64,000 bases of DNA from Streptomyces sp. NBRC 110611 (GCF_001590865.1 NZ_BBUY01000001.1:778357-842356), one strand, 5' to 3'. Numbered from the stretch's first letter, positions 24,631 through 33,985 are shown. Program-made: numbers and translations. Notes: generated by a model not told the origin, from the letters alone.

Positions 24631-25488
24631 CTACAGCACCTTCGACAGGAACGACTTCGTGCGCTCGTGCCGCGGATTGGTGAGCACCTCGCGCGGGTGG
24701 CCGGACTCGACGACCACACCGTCGTCCATGAAGACCAGCGAGTCGCCCACCTCGCGGGCGAAGCCCATCTCATGGGTGACGACGATCATCGTCATGCCGT
24801 CTGCCGCCAGGTCCTTCATGACGTCGAGGACGTCACCGACCAGCTCCGGATCGAGGGCCGAGGTCGGCTCGTCGAAGAGCATCAGCTTGGGCTCCATCGC
24901 CAGCGCACGGGCGATGGCGACGCGCTGCTGTTGGCCTCCGGAGAGCTGAGAGGGGTAGTTCCCGGCCTTGTCGGCGAGGCCGACGCGGTCCAGGAGCCTG
25001 GCCGCGCGCTGCCGGGCGGTGGCCTTGGCCTCGCCCTTGACCTGGACCGGCGCCTCCATGACGTTCTCGATCGCGGTCATGTGCGGGAAGAGGTTGAAGC
25101 GCTGGAAGACCATGCCGATGTCCCGGCGGCGGGCGGCGACCTCCCTGTCGCGCAGCTCGTAGAGCTTGCCGTGGTGCTCCCGGTAGCCGACCAGTTCGCC
25201 GTCGACGGACAGCCGGCCGGCGTTGACCTTCTCCAGGTGGTTGATGCAGCGCAGGAACGTCGACTTGCCGGAGCCGGACGGGCCGATCAGGCAGAAGACC
25301 TCGCGGGGGGCGACCTCCAGGTCGATGCCCTTGAGGATGTGTGCCGCGCCGTAGGACTTGTGCACGCCCTCGGCCAGAACCATCGGGCCGCCGCTGGTGC
25401 CCGCCGCCCCGGCGGTCGTGCCGGCGGACTTGTCGCTGGTGGTCTTCTTGGTGGTCTTGGTGCTCTTGGTGGTCTTCTTGCTGGTCAT
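24631..25488 (-). CDS. Polar amino-acid ABC transporter ATPase
   Basis: A 285-aa GlnQ/GluA-type ATPase. Walker [10 protein letters not shown] is at about 69-77, followed by the Q-loop ([12 protein letters not shown]), the ABC signature [15 protein letters not shown], Walker [12 protein letters not shown] and the switch His (VVTHEMG). An unusual Lys/Thr-rich, low-complexity N-terminal tail of about 33 residues precedes the domain; MVLAEG at 36 could be an alternative start. The ATG overlaps the permease stop by 4 nt (ATGA), so the two are coupled. With the permease and binding protein it imports a polar amino acid, probably glutamate. Confidence 0.93.
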   Translation of the reverse strand: MTSKKTTKSTKTTKKTTSDKSAGTTAGAAGTSGGPMVLAEGVHKSYGAAHILKGIDLEVAPREVFCLIGPSGSGKSTFLRCINHLEKVNAGRLSVDGELVGYREHHGKLYELRDREVAARRRDIGMVFQRFNLFPHMTAIENVMEAPVQVKGEAKATARQRAARLLDRVGLADKAGNYPSQLSGGQQQRVAIARALAMEPKLMLFDEPTSALDPELVGDVLDVMKDLAADGMTMIVVTHEMGFAREVGDSLVFMDDGVVVESGHPREVLTNPRHERTKSFLSKVL

Positions 25489-26429
25489 CCGACACCTCCG
25501 GCGGAACGGTTGAAGCCGCCGGACAGCTTCGCCCTGGCGCGCTGGAGCGGGGTGGGCGGGAGCTGGCGGCTGGCGCCGCGGGCGTAGTAGCGCTCCAGGT
25601 AGTACTGCCCGATGCTGAGGACCGTCGTGGCGATCAGGTACCAGGTGGCGGCGAGGATCAGCATCTCGACCACGACGCCCGAGTCCCGGCCGACGTTCTG
25701 GGCGGACTGCAGCAGGTCGTAGTACTGGACGGCGATCACCAGCGAGGAGGTCTTCAGCATGTTGATGACCTCGTTGCCGGTCGGCGGCACGATCACCCGC
25801 ATCGCCTGCGGCACGATGATCCGGCGCAGCGTCTTGCCGTGGCTCATGCCCAGCGCGTGCGCCGCCTCGGTCTGGCCCTCGTCGACGGAGTTCAGGCCGG
25901 CCCGGCAGATCTCCGCCATGTACGCGGCCTCGTTGAGACCGAGACCCAGAAGGGCGCTCATGAACGGGGTCATGAAGTCCGACCACTCGTCCTTGTAGAT
26001 CGGCATGATGTCGACGTACTCGAAGACCAGGCCGAGGTTGAACCACAGGAACAGCTGGACGTACACCGGCGTACCGCGGAAGAACCAGATGTAGAACCAC
26101 GACACGGACGCCGTCACCGGGTTCTTGGACTGGCGCATCACGGCCAGCACCACACCCAACACAATGCCGATGATCATCGAGAGTACGGTGATCAGCAGGG
26201 TGTTGCGCAGGCCCTTGAGGATGTCCCCGTTGAACATGTACTGGGGAATGGCGCCCCAGTTGACGTTCCCGGAGGCGAAGGCGCGGACGAGCAGGGCGAT
26301 CAGCCCGATGACGACGACCGCCGCGACCCAGCGCCCGTAATGGCGGACCGGGATGGCTTTGATGGGCTCGGGGTGGGGCGGCGGAGCGTCCGCCGGCGGC
26401 TGGGCCGACTTGTCGACGTCAACTGACAC
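25485..26429 (-). CDS. Polar amino-acid ABC transporter permease
   Basis: A 314-aa HisM/GlnP-type permease with an extended Pro-rich cytoplasmic N-terminus (about 1-30) and about five to six membrane helices. The coupling EAA loop is [28 protein letters not shown] single permease implies a homodimer. It sits between the binding-protein gene (75 nt upstream) and the ATPase gene (4-nt overlap). Confidence 0.92.
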   Translation of the reverse strand: MSVDVDKSAQPPADAPPPHPEPIKAIPVRHYGRWVAAVVVIGLIALLVRAFASGNVNWGAIPQYMFNGDILKGLRNTLLITVLSMIIGIVLGVVLAVMRQSKNPVTASVSWFYIWFFRGTPVYVQLFLWFNLGLVFEYVDIMPIYKDEWSDFMTPFMSALLGLGLNEAAYMAEICRAGLNSVDEGQTEAAHALGMSHGKTLRRIIVPQAMRVIVPPTGNEVINMLKTSSLVIAVQYYDLLQSAQNVGRDSGVVVEMLILAATWYLIATTVLSIGQYYLERYYARGASRQLPPTPLQRARAKLSGGFNRSAGGVG

Positions 26430-26504
26430 GGAGGTTGCCTTTCAGCGTTCGGCGGGGGTGGCCGAAGGGACGGTGGAGTGGCTGAAGGGGTGCTGACGGG
26501 CGGC

Positions 26505-27479
26505 TCAGCTCCCGCCGTTGAGTTTCACTTCCTCGACCGCCGCGTCCTTGATGTCCCACTTCTCCAGGACCTTGGCGTACGAGCCGTTCCGGATCACGCG
26601 TTCCAGGGCGGCCTTCAGCGCGTCGCGCAGCTGCTCCTGGCCCTTGGGGACCGCGATGCCGTACGGAGCCGCCTTGAGCGGGGCGCCGCCGACCATCTCG
26701 AAGTCCTTCCCCTTGCCGGAGACCTGCACCGCGTACGCCGCGACCGGGTAGTCGCTGGAGACGGCATCCGCGCCGCCGGTACGCAGCCGGGTCTGGGCCT
26801 CGGAGTCGTTGTCGAAGGCCTCGATGGAGATCGGCTGCTCGCCGTTCTCCTCACAGGCCGTGGACTTGTCCTTGGCCAGGTCGTGCGAGACCGTGCCGCG
26901 CTGCACCGCGATCTTCTTGCCGCACAGCGTCTCCCAGCCGTCGACGCCGTTGGTCTTTCCCTTGCGGGTGTAGAGCGAGACGCCGACGTCGAGGTAGTCG
27001 ATGAAGTCGACGCCCTGGCCGATCTTCTTGCCGGTGTTGCTGTCGATGCCCTGCTGGCGCTCCTTGGTGTCGGTCATCGCCGACATGGCTATGTCGTAGC
27101 GCCTGGACTTCAGACCGCCCATGAGGGTGTCGAAGGTGGCGTTGTTGAAGTTGAGCTTGATGCCCAGCTCCTTGCTCATCGCCTCCGCGAGGTCCGGGTC
27201 GATGCCCATGATCGTGCCGTCGGAGCGGAACTCCACCGGCTTGTAGGTGATGTCCGAGCCGACCTGGAGCATGCCCTTCTCCTGGACGGCCTTGGGCAGC
27301 TTGCCGAACAGCGGGGCGTCGGTGTTCCGGTTCTTCAGCGCCTCACGCTTGGCGATGGCCGCGTCCGTCTGGTCGCCGCAGGCGCTCAGCAGCGTCAGCG
27401 AGGCGACGGCCGCGGCCGCGGCGGCCAGCGCTCGGCGTGGCCGGCCGGGGGCCGGGAGACGGGTGGTGCTTGCGGTCAT
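26505..27479 (-). CDS. Amino-acid-binding lipoprotein of ABC transporter
   Basis: A 324-aa SBP family 3 protein. The lipobox LLSAC puts the lipidated Cys at residue 34. The mature domain shows the family start GMLQVGSDITYKPVEFRSDGTIMGIDPDLAEAM and DGWETLCGKKIAVQRGT. It would deliver glutamate or a similar amino acid to the two downstream components. Two adjacent ATGs exist; the second (27479) has better spacing from AGGAGG. It is the first gene of the three-gene operon. Confidence 0.92.
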   Translation of the reverse strand: MTASTTRLPAPGRPRRALAAAAAAVASLTLLSACGDQTDAAIAKREALKNRNTDAPLFGKLPKAVQEKGMLQVGSDITYKPVEFRSDGTIMGIDPDLAEAMSKELGIKLNFNNATFDTLMGGLKSRRYDIAMSAMTDTKERQQGIDSNTGKKIGQGVDFIDYLDVGVSLYTRKGKTNGVDGWETLCGKKIAVQRGTVSHDLAKDKSTACEENGEQPISIEAFDNDSEAQTRLRTGGADAVSSDYPVAAYAVQVSGKGKDFEMVGGAPLKAAPYGIAVPKGQEQLRDALKAALERVIRNGSYAKVLEKWDIKDAAVEEVKLNGGS

Positions 27480-28034
27480 CATGATCCTCCTGCGTATGGA
27501 GAAGACGACGAGACGTGACTGACGGGCCGGGGCACACACCTTCGAGCGTCGCGACCGGGTGGGGTGACGGAATCCTGCCATCCGGGCTCCGGTATTCGGA
27601 CTGCCGTACAGGTCAAAATCGGATAACGGACGAGAGTGGTGCGGTGAAACCCTTGTGGGGCAAGGGGCGACGGTCGCTCGACGGGGCAATTGGGGCGGGC
27701 CGCGCTCCTTGGCCGTCTCGGAATCCGGACCGTGGTCAGGGGGCGTCAGGAGGCAGGACGCCGGATCTTCTGAGGGTTTCGCGTATTTCGCGGCTATTGT
27801 CGAATCCCTGTACTCGAGGGTAATGAATCCGACTCGTCGGCGCCCGCGCCCGTCCGGTAGAAAGGTTCGTTACACCCCTCATCCGGGGCTCAGGGCGCGT
27901 GTGCGGCGCGCCCGGCGTCCGTACCTCCCCTGCGGGGCGGCCATCCGCCGGCAGGGCGCGGACGCGGTGCCCGCCCACCCCTCAACCAGGGAGTGGACAC
28001 CCTCAGCAGATTTACGAATAAAGGGGTAAGACAA
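27480..28034. promoter_or_regulatory. Divergent promoter region, ABC operon and malic enzyme
   Basis: A 555-nt gap without a supported gene, locally less GC-rich. On the minus strand TTGACC (27611-27616) and TACCGG (27589-27594), 16 bp apart, are a weak promoter for the ABC operon. On the plus strand TTGTCG and TAATGA around 27795-27825 may drive the malic enzyme. The dyad CGCG-TATTT-CGCG near 27780 is the only obvious symmetry. Confidence 0.35.
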
Positions 28035-29264
28035 GTGGCAGCGGAGATCGTCAATCCTCGCAGCGACAGCAATACGGGCGCGGGCGAAGGGCCGGGCACG
28101 GCGCCCGACAGCACCTTCGATCCGGCCTTCGCGCTGCATCGCGGCGGCAAGATGGCCATTCAGGCCACGGTGCCGGTCCGCGACAAGGACGACCTGTCCC
28201 TCGCGTACACACCAGGCGTCGCCAAGGTGTGCAGCGCTATCGCCGAGCAGCCCGAACTGGTCCACGACTACACCTGGAAGTCCCAGGTCGTCGCCGTGGT
28301 CACGGACGGCACCGCGGTGCTCGGCCTCGGCGACATCGGCCCGGAGGCCTCCCTTCCCGTGATGGAGGGCAAGGCCATCCTCTTCAAGCAGTTCGGCGGG
28401 GTGGACGCGGTGCCGATCGCGCTCTCCACGACCGACACCGACGAGATCGTGGAGACCGTCGTCCGGCTCGCCCCGTCCTTCGGCGGCGTCAACCTGGAGG
28501 ACATCTCGGCTCCCCGGTGCTTCGAGATCGAGCGCCGCCTCCAGGAGGCCCTGGACATCCCGGTCTTCCACGACGACCAGCACGGCACCGCCGTCGTCAC
28601 ACTGGCCGCGCTGCGCAACGCCGCCAAGCTCACCGACCGGTCGCTCGGCGAGCTGCGGGCGGTCATCTCGGGCGCCGGTGCGGCCGGTGTCGCGATCGCC
28701 AGGATCCTCATCGAGGCGGGCATCGGGGACGTCGCGGTCTGTGACCGCAAGGGCGTCGTCTCCGCCGACCGCGGCGACCTCACCGACGTCAAGCGGGAGC
28801 TGGCCGGCTTCACCAACAAGGCCGGGCTGACCGGCTCGCTGGAGCAGGCGATGGACGGCGCGGATGTGTTCATCGGCGTCTCCGGCGGCACGGTGCCCGA
28901 GGACGCGGTGGCGAAGATGGCGAAGAACTCGCTGGTCTTCGCGATGGCCAACCCCACCCCGGAGATCCACCCCGATGTCGCGCACAAGTACGCGGCCGTG
29001 GTCGCCACCGGGCGCAGCGACTACCCGAACCAGATCAACAACGTGCTGGCCTTCCCCGGCATCTTTGCCGGTGCCCTTCAGGTCCGGGCCGCCCGGATCA
29101 CCGAGGGGATGAAGCTCGCCGCCGCCGAGGCGATCGCCGCCGTCGTCGCCGAGGAACTCAGCGCCGACCGGGTCATCCCGTCGCCGTTCGACGAGCGCGT
29201 GGCGCCCGCCGTCACCGCCGCCGTCGCGGCCGCCGCCCGCGCCGAGGGCGTGGCGCGGCGCTGA
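28035..29264 (+). CDS. Malic enzyme
   Basis: A 409-aa decarboxylating malate dehydrogenase giving pyruvate, CO2 and NAD(P)H. Signatures are LAYTPGVAKVC (catalytic Tyr region), MEGKAILFKQFGGVDA (Lys), FHDDQHGTAVVTLAAL (metal-binding Asp), and the dinucleotide fold ISGAGAAGVAIA. By remembered synteny it corresponds to the NADP-linked enzyme of S. coelicolor, but cofactor choice is not read from sequence with certainty. GTG 28035 is preceded by AAGGGG; GTG 27993 would add 14 residues. Confidence 0.92.
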   Translation: MAAEIVNPRSDSNTGAGEGPGTAPDSTFDPAFALHRGGKMAIQATVPVRDKDDLSLAYTPGVAKVCSAIAEQPELVHDYTWKSQVVAVVTDGTAVLGLGDIGPEASLPVMEGKAILFKQFGGVDAVPIALSTTDTDEIVETVVRLAPSFGGVNLEDISAPRCFEIERRLQEALDIPVFHDDQHGTAVVTLAALRNAAKLTDRSLGELRAVISGAGAAGVAIARILIEAGIGDVAVCDRKGVVSADRGDLTDVKRELAGFTNKAGLTGSLEQAMDGADVFIGVSGGTVPEDAVAKMAKNSLVFAMANPTPEIHPDVAHKYAAVVATGRSDYPNQINNVLAFPGIFAGALQVRAARITEGMKLAAAEAIAAVVAEELSADRVIPSPFDERVAPAVTAAVAAAARAEGVARR

Positions 29265-29420
29265 CCACCGGGGCCCGGCGCGCCGTTCGGCCGCCGGGCC
29301 CGCCGCCGGGCCGTTGTCGTATGCCGCCGGCCCGTCGTTGCATGCCGCCGGGCGGGGCCGGGCGGGCGGGCGCGGTGCGCGTCACACGTCCGTCCGGTAC
29401 CGCGGCGCCCGGCAGCGGCC

Positions 29421-29426
29421 TACGTT
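29421..29426 (+). promoter_or_regulatory. -10 box of leaderless oxidoreductase mRNA
   Basis: TACGTT, 6 nt, ATG 29433; no ribosome-binding site. Confidence 0.4.
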
Positions 29427-29432
29427 GGGATC

Positions 29433-30395
29433 ATGTTTGCTGCCTATGCCGCCCGCATCGACCGTGACCAGCCGCTGAACGGCCTTGAGTTGGGGGAGCG
29501 CCCGGCCCCCGAGGTACGCCCCGGCTGGACGACCGTCAACGTCAGGGCCGCCTCCCTGAACCACCACGACCTGTGGACGCTGCGCGGGGTCGGCATCACC
29601 GAGGAGTCCCTGCCGATGATCCTCGGCTGCGACGCCGCCGGTGTCGACGCGGACGGCAACGAGGTCGTCCTGCACTCCGTCATCGGGCAGACCGGCCACG
29701 GCGTCGGCGCCCGGGAGAAGCCCTCCATCCTCACCGAGCGCTACCAGGGCACGTTCGCCGAGCAGGTCACCGTCCCCGCCTGGAACGTCCTGCCCAAGCC
29801 GAAGGAGCTGTCCTTCGCGGAGGCCGCCTGTCTGCCGACCGCCTGGCTGACCGCGTACCGCATGCTCTTCACCAACGCCGGTGTACGGCCCGGGGACAGC
29901 GTCCTCGTCCAGGGCGCGGGCGGCGGCGTCGCGACCGCCGCCATCGTCCTCGGTGCCGCCGCCGGCCTGCGGATCTTCGCCACCAGCCGGGACGAGGCCA
30001 AGCGCGAGCGCGCGCTGAAGCTCGGCGCGGAGGCGGTGTTCGCCACCGGGGAGCGGCTGCCGCAGCGGGTGGACGCGGTGATCGAGACCGTCGGCGCCGC
30101 CACCTGGTCGCACTCCGTCAAGTCCCTCAAGCCCGGTGGCACGCTGGTGATTTCGGGCGCCACCAGTGGCTTCACCCCGAAGAGCGGGGAGCTCAACCGC
30201 ATCTTCTTCCTGGAGCTGAAGATCGTCGGCTCGACGATGGGCAGCAAGGAGGAGCTGACCGGATTGCTGAGCTTCTGCGCCGCCAAGGGCATCCGCCCGG
30301 TCATCGACTCGACGCTGCCGCTGGACCGCGCGCGCGAGGGCTTCACGAAGATGGCCGAGGGAGAGCTGTTCGGGAAGATCGTGCTGACGGTGTGA
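29433..30395 (+). CDS. MDR-family zinc-type/quinone oxidoreductase
   Basis: A 320-aa medium-chain dehydrogenase/reductase. The N-terminal GroES-like half contains SLNHHDLWTLRGVG and LGCDAAGVD. The Rossmann half has the nucleotide motif VLVQGAGGGVATAAI and ATSRDEAKRERALKLGAE. The structural-zinc Cys cluster is absent, so it is probably an NADPH-dependent quinone-oxidoreductase-like enzyme and not a zinc alcohol dehydrogenase. Substrate is unknown. It is leaderless. Tandem repeats follow the stop. Confidence 0.85.
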   Translation: MFAAYAARIDRDQPLNGLELGERPAPEVRPGWTTVNVRAASLNHHDLWTLRGVGITEESLPMILGCDAAGVDADGNEVVLHSVIGQTGHGVGAREKPSILTERYQGTFAEQVTVPAWNVLPKPKELSFAEAACLPTAWLTAYRMLFTNAGVRPGDSVLVQGAGGGVATAAIVLGAAAGLRIFATSRDEAKRERALKLGAEAVFATGERLPQRVDAVIETVGAATWSHSVKSLKPGGTLVISGATSGFTPKSGELNRIFFLELKIVGSTMGSKEELTGLLSFCAAKGIRPVIDSTLPLDRAREGFTKMAEGELFGKIVLTV

Positions 30396-30430
30396 GGACA
30401 CCGCACCGCGCCCTTCAGGGGCCCTCGATG

Positions 30431-30478
30431 GCCGAAGGCCCTTGAAGCCGAAGGCCTCTGAGGCCGAAGGCCCCTGAA
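30431..30478 (+). repeat. Three 16-bp tandem repeats
   Basis: GCCGAAGGCC recurs at 30431, 30447 and 30463 with related 6-nt spacers. Each unit is itself near-palindromic. TTCAGGGGCC (30414-30423) can pair with GGCCCCTGAA (30469-30478), so the block can fold as the terminator of the oxidoreductase gene. Confidence 0.5.
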
Positions 30479-30533
30479 CGGTCCGCCAATTGAACGGCCT
30501 GCCAACTGGGCGACCTGTCGGCCGAAATCGCCT

Positions 30534-30577
30534 GTCAACAAAGGTTGACGAAGTCCGGCGTGTCAACGTATATTGAC
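30534..30577 (+). promoter_or_regulatory. Promoter with two overlapping operators
   Basis: TTGACG (30545-30550), 18 bp, TATATT (30569-30574) is a near-consensus vegetative promoter; ATG 30581 lies 6 nt after the -10, so the mRNA is leaderless. GTCAAC-AAAG-GTTGAC (30534-30549) covers the -35 and GTCAAC-GTAT-ATTGAC (30562-30577) covers the -10, centred 28 bp apart. This is a repression layout. Confidence 0.65.
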
Positions 30578-30580
30578 GCC

Positions 30581-30790
30581 ATGACCAAGGCGACAGATCT
30601 CGCCGAGCGGGCGGGTGATCGGGACCCCAGGATCGGGCTGCGTGCCGTGGCCGCACTGCGGCGGTTGTTGGAGCAGCTCGAAGCCGTCCAGGTGCGCAGC
30701 GCCCGGGCGAAGGGCTGGTCGTGGCAGGAGATCGCGGCCGAGCTGGGGGTCAGCAGACAGGCGGTGCACAAGAAGCACGGGAAGGGCTGA
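30581..30790 (+). CDS. Small HTH DNA-binding protein
   Basis: A 69-aa protein. The C-terminal half is a helix-turn-helix (GWSWQEIAAELGVSRQAVHKKHGKG) and the N-terminal half an amphipathic helix for dimerisation. It is small enough to be little more than a DNA-binding module and is the likely binder of the two GTCAAC dyads on its own promoter. The stop lies 3 nt before a gene for a Clp N-domain protein, so the pair forms an operon, probably a proteostasis or stress switch. Confidence 0.8.
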   Translation: MTKATDLAERAGDRDPRIGLRAVAALRRLLEQLEAVQVRSARAKGWSWQEIAAELGVSRQAVHKKHGKG

Positions 30791-30793
30791 CCG

Positions 30794-31378
30794 ATGTTCG
30801 AGAAGTTCACGGCCGATGCGCGTGCGGTGGTGCGCGATGCGGCCGAGCAGGCCGGGCGGACGGGCAGCGGCACGGTCGGCGAACCGGAGTTGCTGCTCGC
30901 ACTGTTGGACCGTAAGGGGTCACCGGCCGCGACGGCACTCGGCGCGCTCGGCGTCCACAAGCGCCGGGAGTCGGTGGCCGAGGCCCTCGCGGCGGTCCGC
31001 CGGCGTGGGGGGATCTCGACGGCCGACGCGGCGGCGCTGGCCGGGCTCGGCATCGACGTCGACGAGATCGTGGCGCGGGTGGAGCAGGCGCACGGAGTGG
31101 GCGCCCTGGCCGCGGACGGGGCACCCGGACGCCGGAAGCGGGCGCGCAGGCCCTTCACCGCGGAGGCGAAGTCGGTACTGGAACGCGCGCTGCGGATCGC
31201 GGCCGGCCGCGGCGAACGCCGGCTCGGCGACGAGCATCTGCTGATGGCTCTGACGGCCAGGCCGGGACCGGCCGCCGCGGTGCTCGCCGAGCACGGGGTG
31301 ACGTTCGCCGATGTGCTGCGGGTCGTCGGCGAGGGCGGAAAACCGGTGGAGCGCAGAGGGCGACGAAACCTATCGTGA
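30794..31378 (+). CDS. Clp N-terminal domain protein
   Basis: A 194-aa protein made of two Clp N repeats (about 1-75, MFEKFTADARAVVRDAAEQA, and about 118-185, RPFTAEAKSVLERALRIA), with no AAA+ module. Free-standing Clp_N proteins may act as adaptors or decoys for ClpC/ClpA unfoldases. It follows the small HTH gene by 3 nt and is expected to be repressed by it. Which substrate or unfoldase it contacts is unknown. Confidence 0.85.
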   Translation: MFEKFTADARAVVRDAAEQAGRTGSGTVGEPELLLALLDRKGSPAATALGALGVHKRRESVAEALAAVRRRGGISTADAAALAGLGIDVDEIVARVEQAHGVGALAADGAPGRRKRARRPFTAEAKSVLERALRIAAGRGERRLGDEHLLMALTARPGPAAAVLAEHGVTFADVLRVVGEGGKPVERRGRRNLS

Positions 31379-31495
31379 CCAGGCCGAACGTACCGCGCCC
31401 GGTCAACGGCCCAGGAGGCCGTCAGGGCCACTGTGTAGGTCGTCACGACCGCCGTGAGGCCGTCACGACCGCTGCGAGAAAGAGAGAGCTGCACG

Positions 31496-32662
31496 ATGTC
31501 GCACCACGGATGGGCCGACGAGGGATACGGTCCCGTCGCGGACGAATTCGCGCGGAACTTTGCCGAGCGAGGTGAACTCGGCGCCGCCGTCGCGGTGTAC
31601 GTGGGCGGCCGCAAGGTCGTCGATCTGTGGGGCGGCATCGCCGACGACCGGACCGGACGGGACTGGGAGGAGGAGACCACCCTTCCGGTGATGTCCTGCG
31701 CCAAGGCGGTCGTCAGCGTCTGCGCCCATCTGCTCGTACAGCAGGGGCGTCTGGACCTCGACGCGCCGGTGGCCGGCTACTGGCCGGAGTTCGCACAGCA
31801 CGGCAAGGAGCGGATCACCTCCCGTCAGGTGCTCGCCCACACCGCCGGAATCCCGCTCGCGGAGAAGCGGCTGACCTTCGCAGAGGTGACGTCCTGGACG
31901 CCGGTGATCCGCGCGCTGGAGGAGCAGCGTCCGCTCTGGGAACCCGGCACCGCGTACGAGTACCACGCGCACGCCTTCGGCTTCATCATCGGCGAGGTCA
32001 TCCGGCGGCTCACCGGGCTCACCCCCGGCGCCTACTTCCGCCAGGCCATCGCCGACAACCTGGGGCTGCGCACCTGGATCGGCCTGCCCGAGGAGGAGGT
32101 GGCGGGGATGGCCCGGCTCGTCGAGGCGGCGGACCGGCCGGGCCTGCCGGACGCCGACGCACTGATCATGCGGGCGCTGACGATGAACGGCGCGCTGCCG
32201 TTCCCCGGCCTCGACGATCCGCACGGCTACAACTCGCCCGCGCTGCTGACGGCTGAAATCCCCGGCGCGGGCGCAGTCTCGACGGCGCGCGGCCTGGCGC
32301 GGCTGCACGCGGCGGTGGCCACCGGCGTGGACGGCTCGGCGCGGCTGCTGTCCGAGGACACTGTCACCGACGCGGTCCGGCAGCTGTCCGGTGGACCCAC
32401 CTGGTCCGGGCTGCCGGACCTCGGCGCGCGCTACGGCTCAGGCTTCCTCCTCGACTCGCCGTTCCGCCGGCTGCTCGGCCCGCGCTCGTTCGGCCACAGT
32501 GGAGCGGGCGGCCAGTTCGCCTTCGGCGATGACGCGTTCGGGGTGGGCTTCGCCTACACCGCCAACATGCTCGGCGGCAGCGGCGACCAGCGCGCCGTGC
32601 GGCTCATCGGCGCGCTGCGCGATTGCGTGGGCGCCGAGGCGACGGAGCGAACGGACCACTGA
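31496..32662 (+). CDS. Serine hydrolase, beta-lactamase class C / esterase family
   Basis: A 388-aa penicillin-binding-protein-like serine hydrolase. Ser67 and Lys70 in SCAKAVVS form the S-x-x-K. Tyr156 in YEYHAHAFG takes the catalytic Tyr place, and HSGAGGQFAFGD replaces the KTG box with H-x-G as in EstB-type esterases. No signal peptide is visible, so it is likely cytoplasmic. Most relatives hydrolyse esters, not beta-lactams. A strong hairpin follows its stop. Confidence 0.85.
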   Translation: MSHHGWADEGYGPVADEFARNFAERGELGAAVAVYVGGRKVVDLWGGIADDRTGRDWEEETTLPVMSCAKAVVSVCAHLLVQQGRLDLDAPVAGYWPEFAQHGKERITSRQVLAHTAGIPLAEKRLTFAEVTSWTPVIRALEEQRPLWEPGTAYEYHAHAFGFIIGEVIRRLTGLTPGAYFRQAIADNLGLRTWIGLPEEEVAGMARLVEAADRPGLPDADALIMRALTMNGALPFPGLDDPHGYNSPALLTAEIPGAGAVSTARGLARLHAAVATGVDGSARLLSEDTVTDAVRQLSGGPTWSGLPDLGARYGSGFLLDSPFRRLLGPRSFGHSGAGGQFAFGDDAFGVGFAYTANMLGGSGDQRAVRLIGALRDCVGAEATERTDH

Positions 32663-32677
32663 GGGCAGGGCCTGAGC

Positions 32678-32706
32678 CTCCCCTGAGGGATGGAGCCTCA
32701 GGGGAG
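32678..32706. terminator. Terminator between hydrolase and PadR genes
   Basis: CTCCCCTGAGG and CCTCAGGGGAG, a perfect 11-bp stem with a 7-nt loop, between convergent genes. Confidence 0.65.
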
Positions 32707-32765
32707 ACAGCCCTGGGAACGAGCGGCAGCCTGGCTGTGTGCGTGTGTGTTCGCGGATCAGCGGA

Positions 32766-33983
32766 TTACTCGTCCGGGCCCGCGGACGATGCGTACTGCT
32801 CCGGATGCCGCAAGAGTGCTCCGATGTGGGCGGCGGTCGTGGACAGCCGGCGGCGGGACTCCCCGAGCTGGTCGGCCGTCACGCCGTGGTCGCGCGCCGC
32901 GTCCCTGAGGTCGTCACGGAAGCGGTCCAGCAGCCGGTCGAAGTCGCGGGCCGGGTCACCGCTGGTCGGCTCGTGTGCCCACGCCGGAGCCGGCGGGGCC
33001 TCGACGGTCGGGCCTTCCTGGCTGCCGTCCTTGGTCAGGTCGATGCGCTCGACGGTCACCCGGGGCGCCGTCCCGCCGGCGTCATCGGTGCGGCCGCCGC
33101 TCCGCTGGTCGGCGTTCCGCTGGTCAGCGCTCCGCTGGTCAGCGCTCCGGGCCTCGCGTTCGGCGCCCCGGGCCCCGTCGGACCAGTCGCCGGTGAAGCG
33201 GCCGACCTCGCGCGACACCTCGGACAGCGCCTCGCGCACCATGCCCGGCCAGTCGCCGGACCGCATGGCGTCCTGGGTCTGTTCCTGCACGCGCTTGATG
33301 ACCCGCTGGACCTCCTCACGCGCGAAGACCTGGGCGTCCCTGGCCTGCTTACGGGCCCGCTGGGCTTCCTGCCGGGCCCGCTTGCTCTCCTCCTTGGCCC
33401 GCCGCGCCTGCTCCTTCCACTCGTCCTTGGCGCGCCGGAACTCCTCCTTCGCCTGCCGCCAGGCCTCCTTGTCGCCGTACGCACCGTCGAAGTGGTCCGA
33501 GGCATCCGGGAACGGGCGGCGGCCGGCGTCCTCGCCGCCGGAAGTCTTCTCCCCGGCGCCCTCGCCGTTCCGCCCGGTCCTCCCGCCGGAGCCCGCGCGG
33601 GCCTGCCGGGCGGCCTCCCGGATCTCCCGGCGCAGATCCCGCGCCGAACCGCTCACGTCCTCGCTGATGTCGGAGGCGAGCGCGGAGACCGACTCTCTGA
33701 TCTCCAGCTCCAGATCGGCCAGTTCACCGCTCCGGCCGGCGAGTTCGGCCCGGCCGGCTTCGGTGATCGAGTAGACCTTGCGGCCGCCCTCGGTCGTGAG
33801 CGTCACCAGCCCCTCGGCCGCCAGTTTGGCCAGCCGAGGGTACACCGTGCCGGCGGAGGGCGCGTACAGGCCCTGGAAGCGCTCCTCCAGGAGACGGATG
33901 ATTTCGTAGCCGTGCCGCGGGGCCTCGTCCAGCAGCTTGAGGAGGTAGAGCCTGAGGCGGCCATGGGCGAAGACGGGAGGCAT
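32766..33983 (-). CDS. PadR-family regulator with long coiled-coil tail
   Basis: A 405-aa protein, far longer than a classical PadR (about 110-180 aa). The winged HTH is at about 5-85 (HGYEIIRLLEERFQGLYAPSAGTVYPRLAKLAAEGLV). A Lys/Arg/Glu-rich helix at about 170-235 is a long charged coiled coil. An in-frame tandem repeat (SADQR-type, three 15-bp units at 33101-33145) follows, then a final helical domain. The gene starts 2 nt after the upstream DUF4097 gene ends, so they are coupled. It likely represses the pair through the CGATATATCG-type sites upstream. Confidence 0.85.
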   Translation of the reverse strand: MPPVFAHGRLRLYLLKLLDEAPRHGYEIIRLLEERFQGLYAPSAGTVYPRLAKLAAEGLVTLTTEGGRKVYSITEAGRAELAGRSGELADLELEIRESVSALASDISEDVSGSARDLRREIREAARQARAGSGGRTGRNGEGAGEKTSGGEDAGRRPFPDASDHFDGAYGDKEAWRQAKEEFRRAKDEWKEQARRAKEESKRARQEAQRARKQARDAQVFAREEVQRVIKRVQEQTQDAMRSGDWPGMVREALSEVSREVGRFTGDWSDGARGAEREARSADQRSADQRNADQRSGGRTDDAGGTAPRVTVERIDLTKDGSQEGPTVEAPPAPAWAHEPTSGDPARDFDRLLDRFRDDLRDAARDHGVTADQLGESRRRLSTTAAHIGALLRHPEQYASSAGPDE

Positions 33984-33985
33984 GC

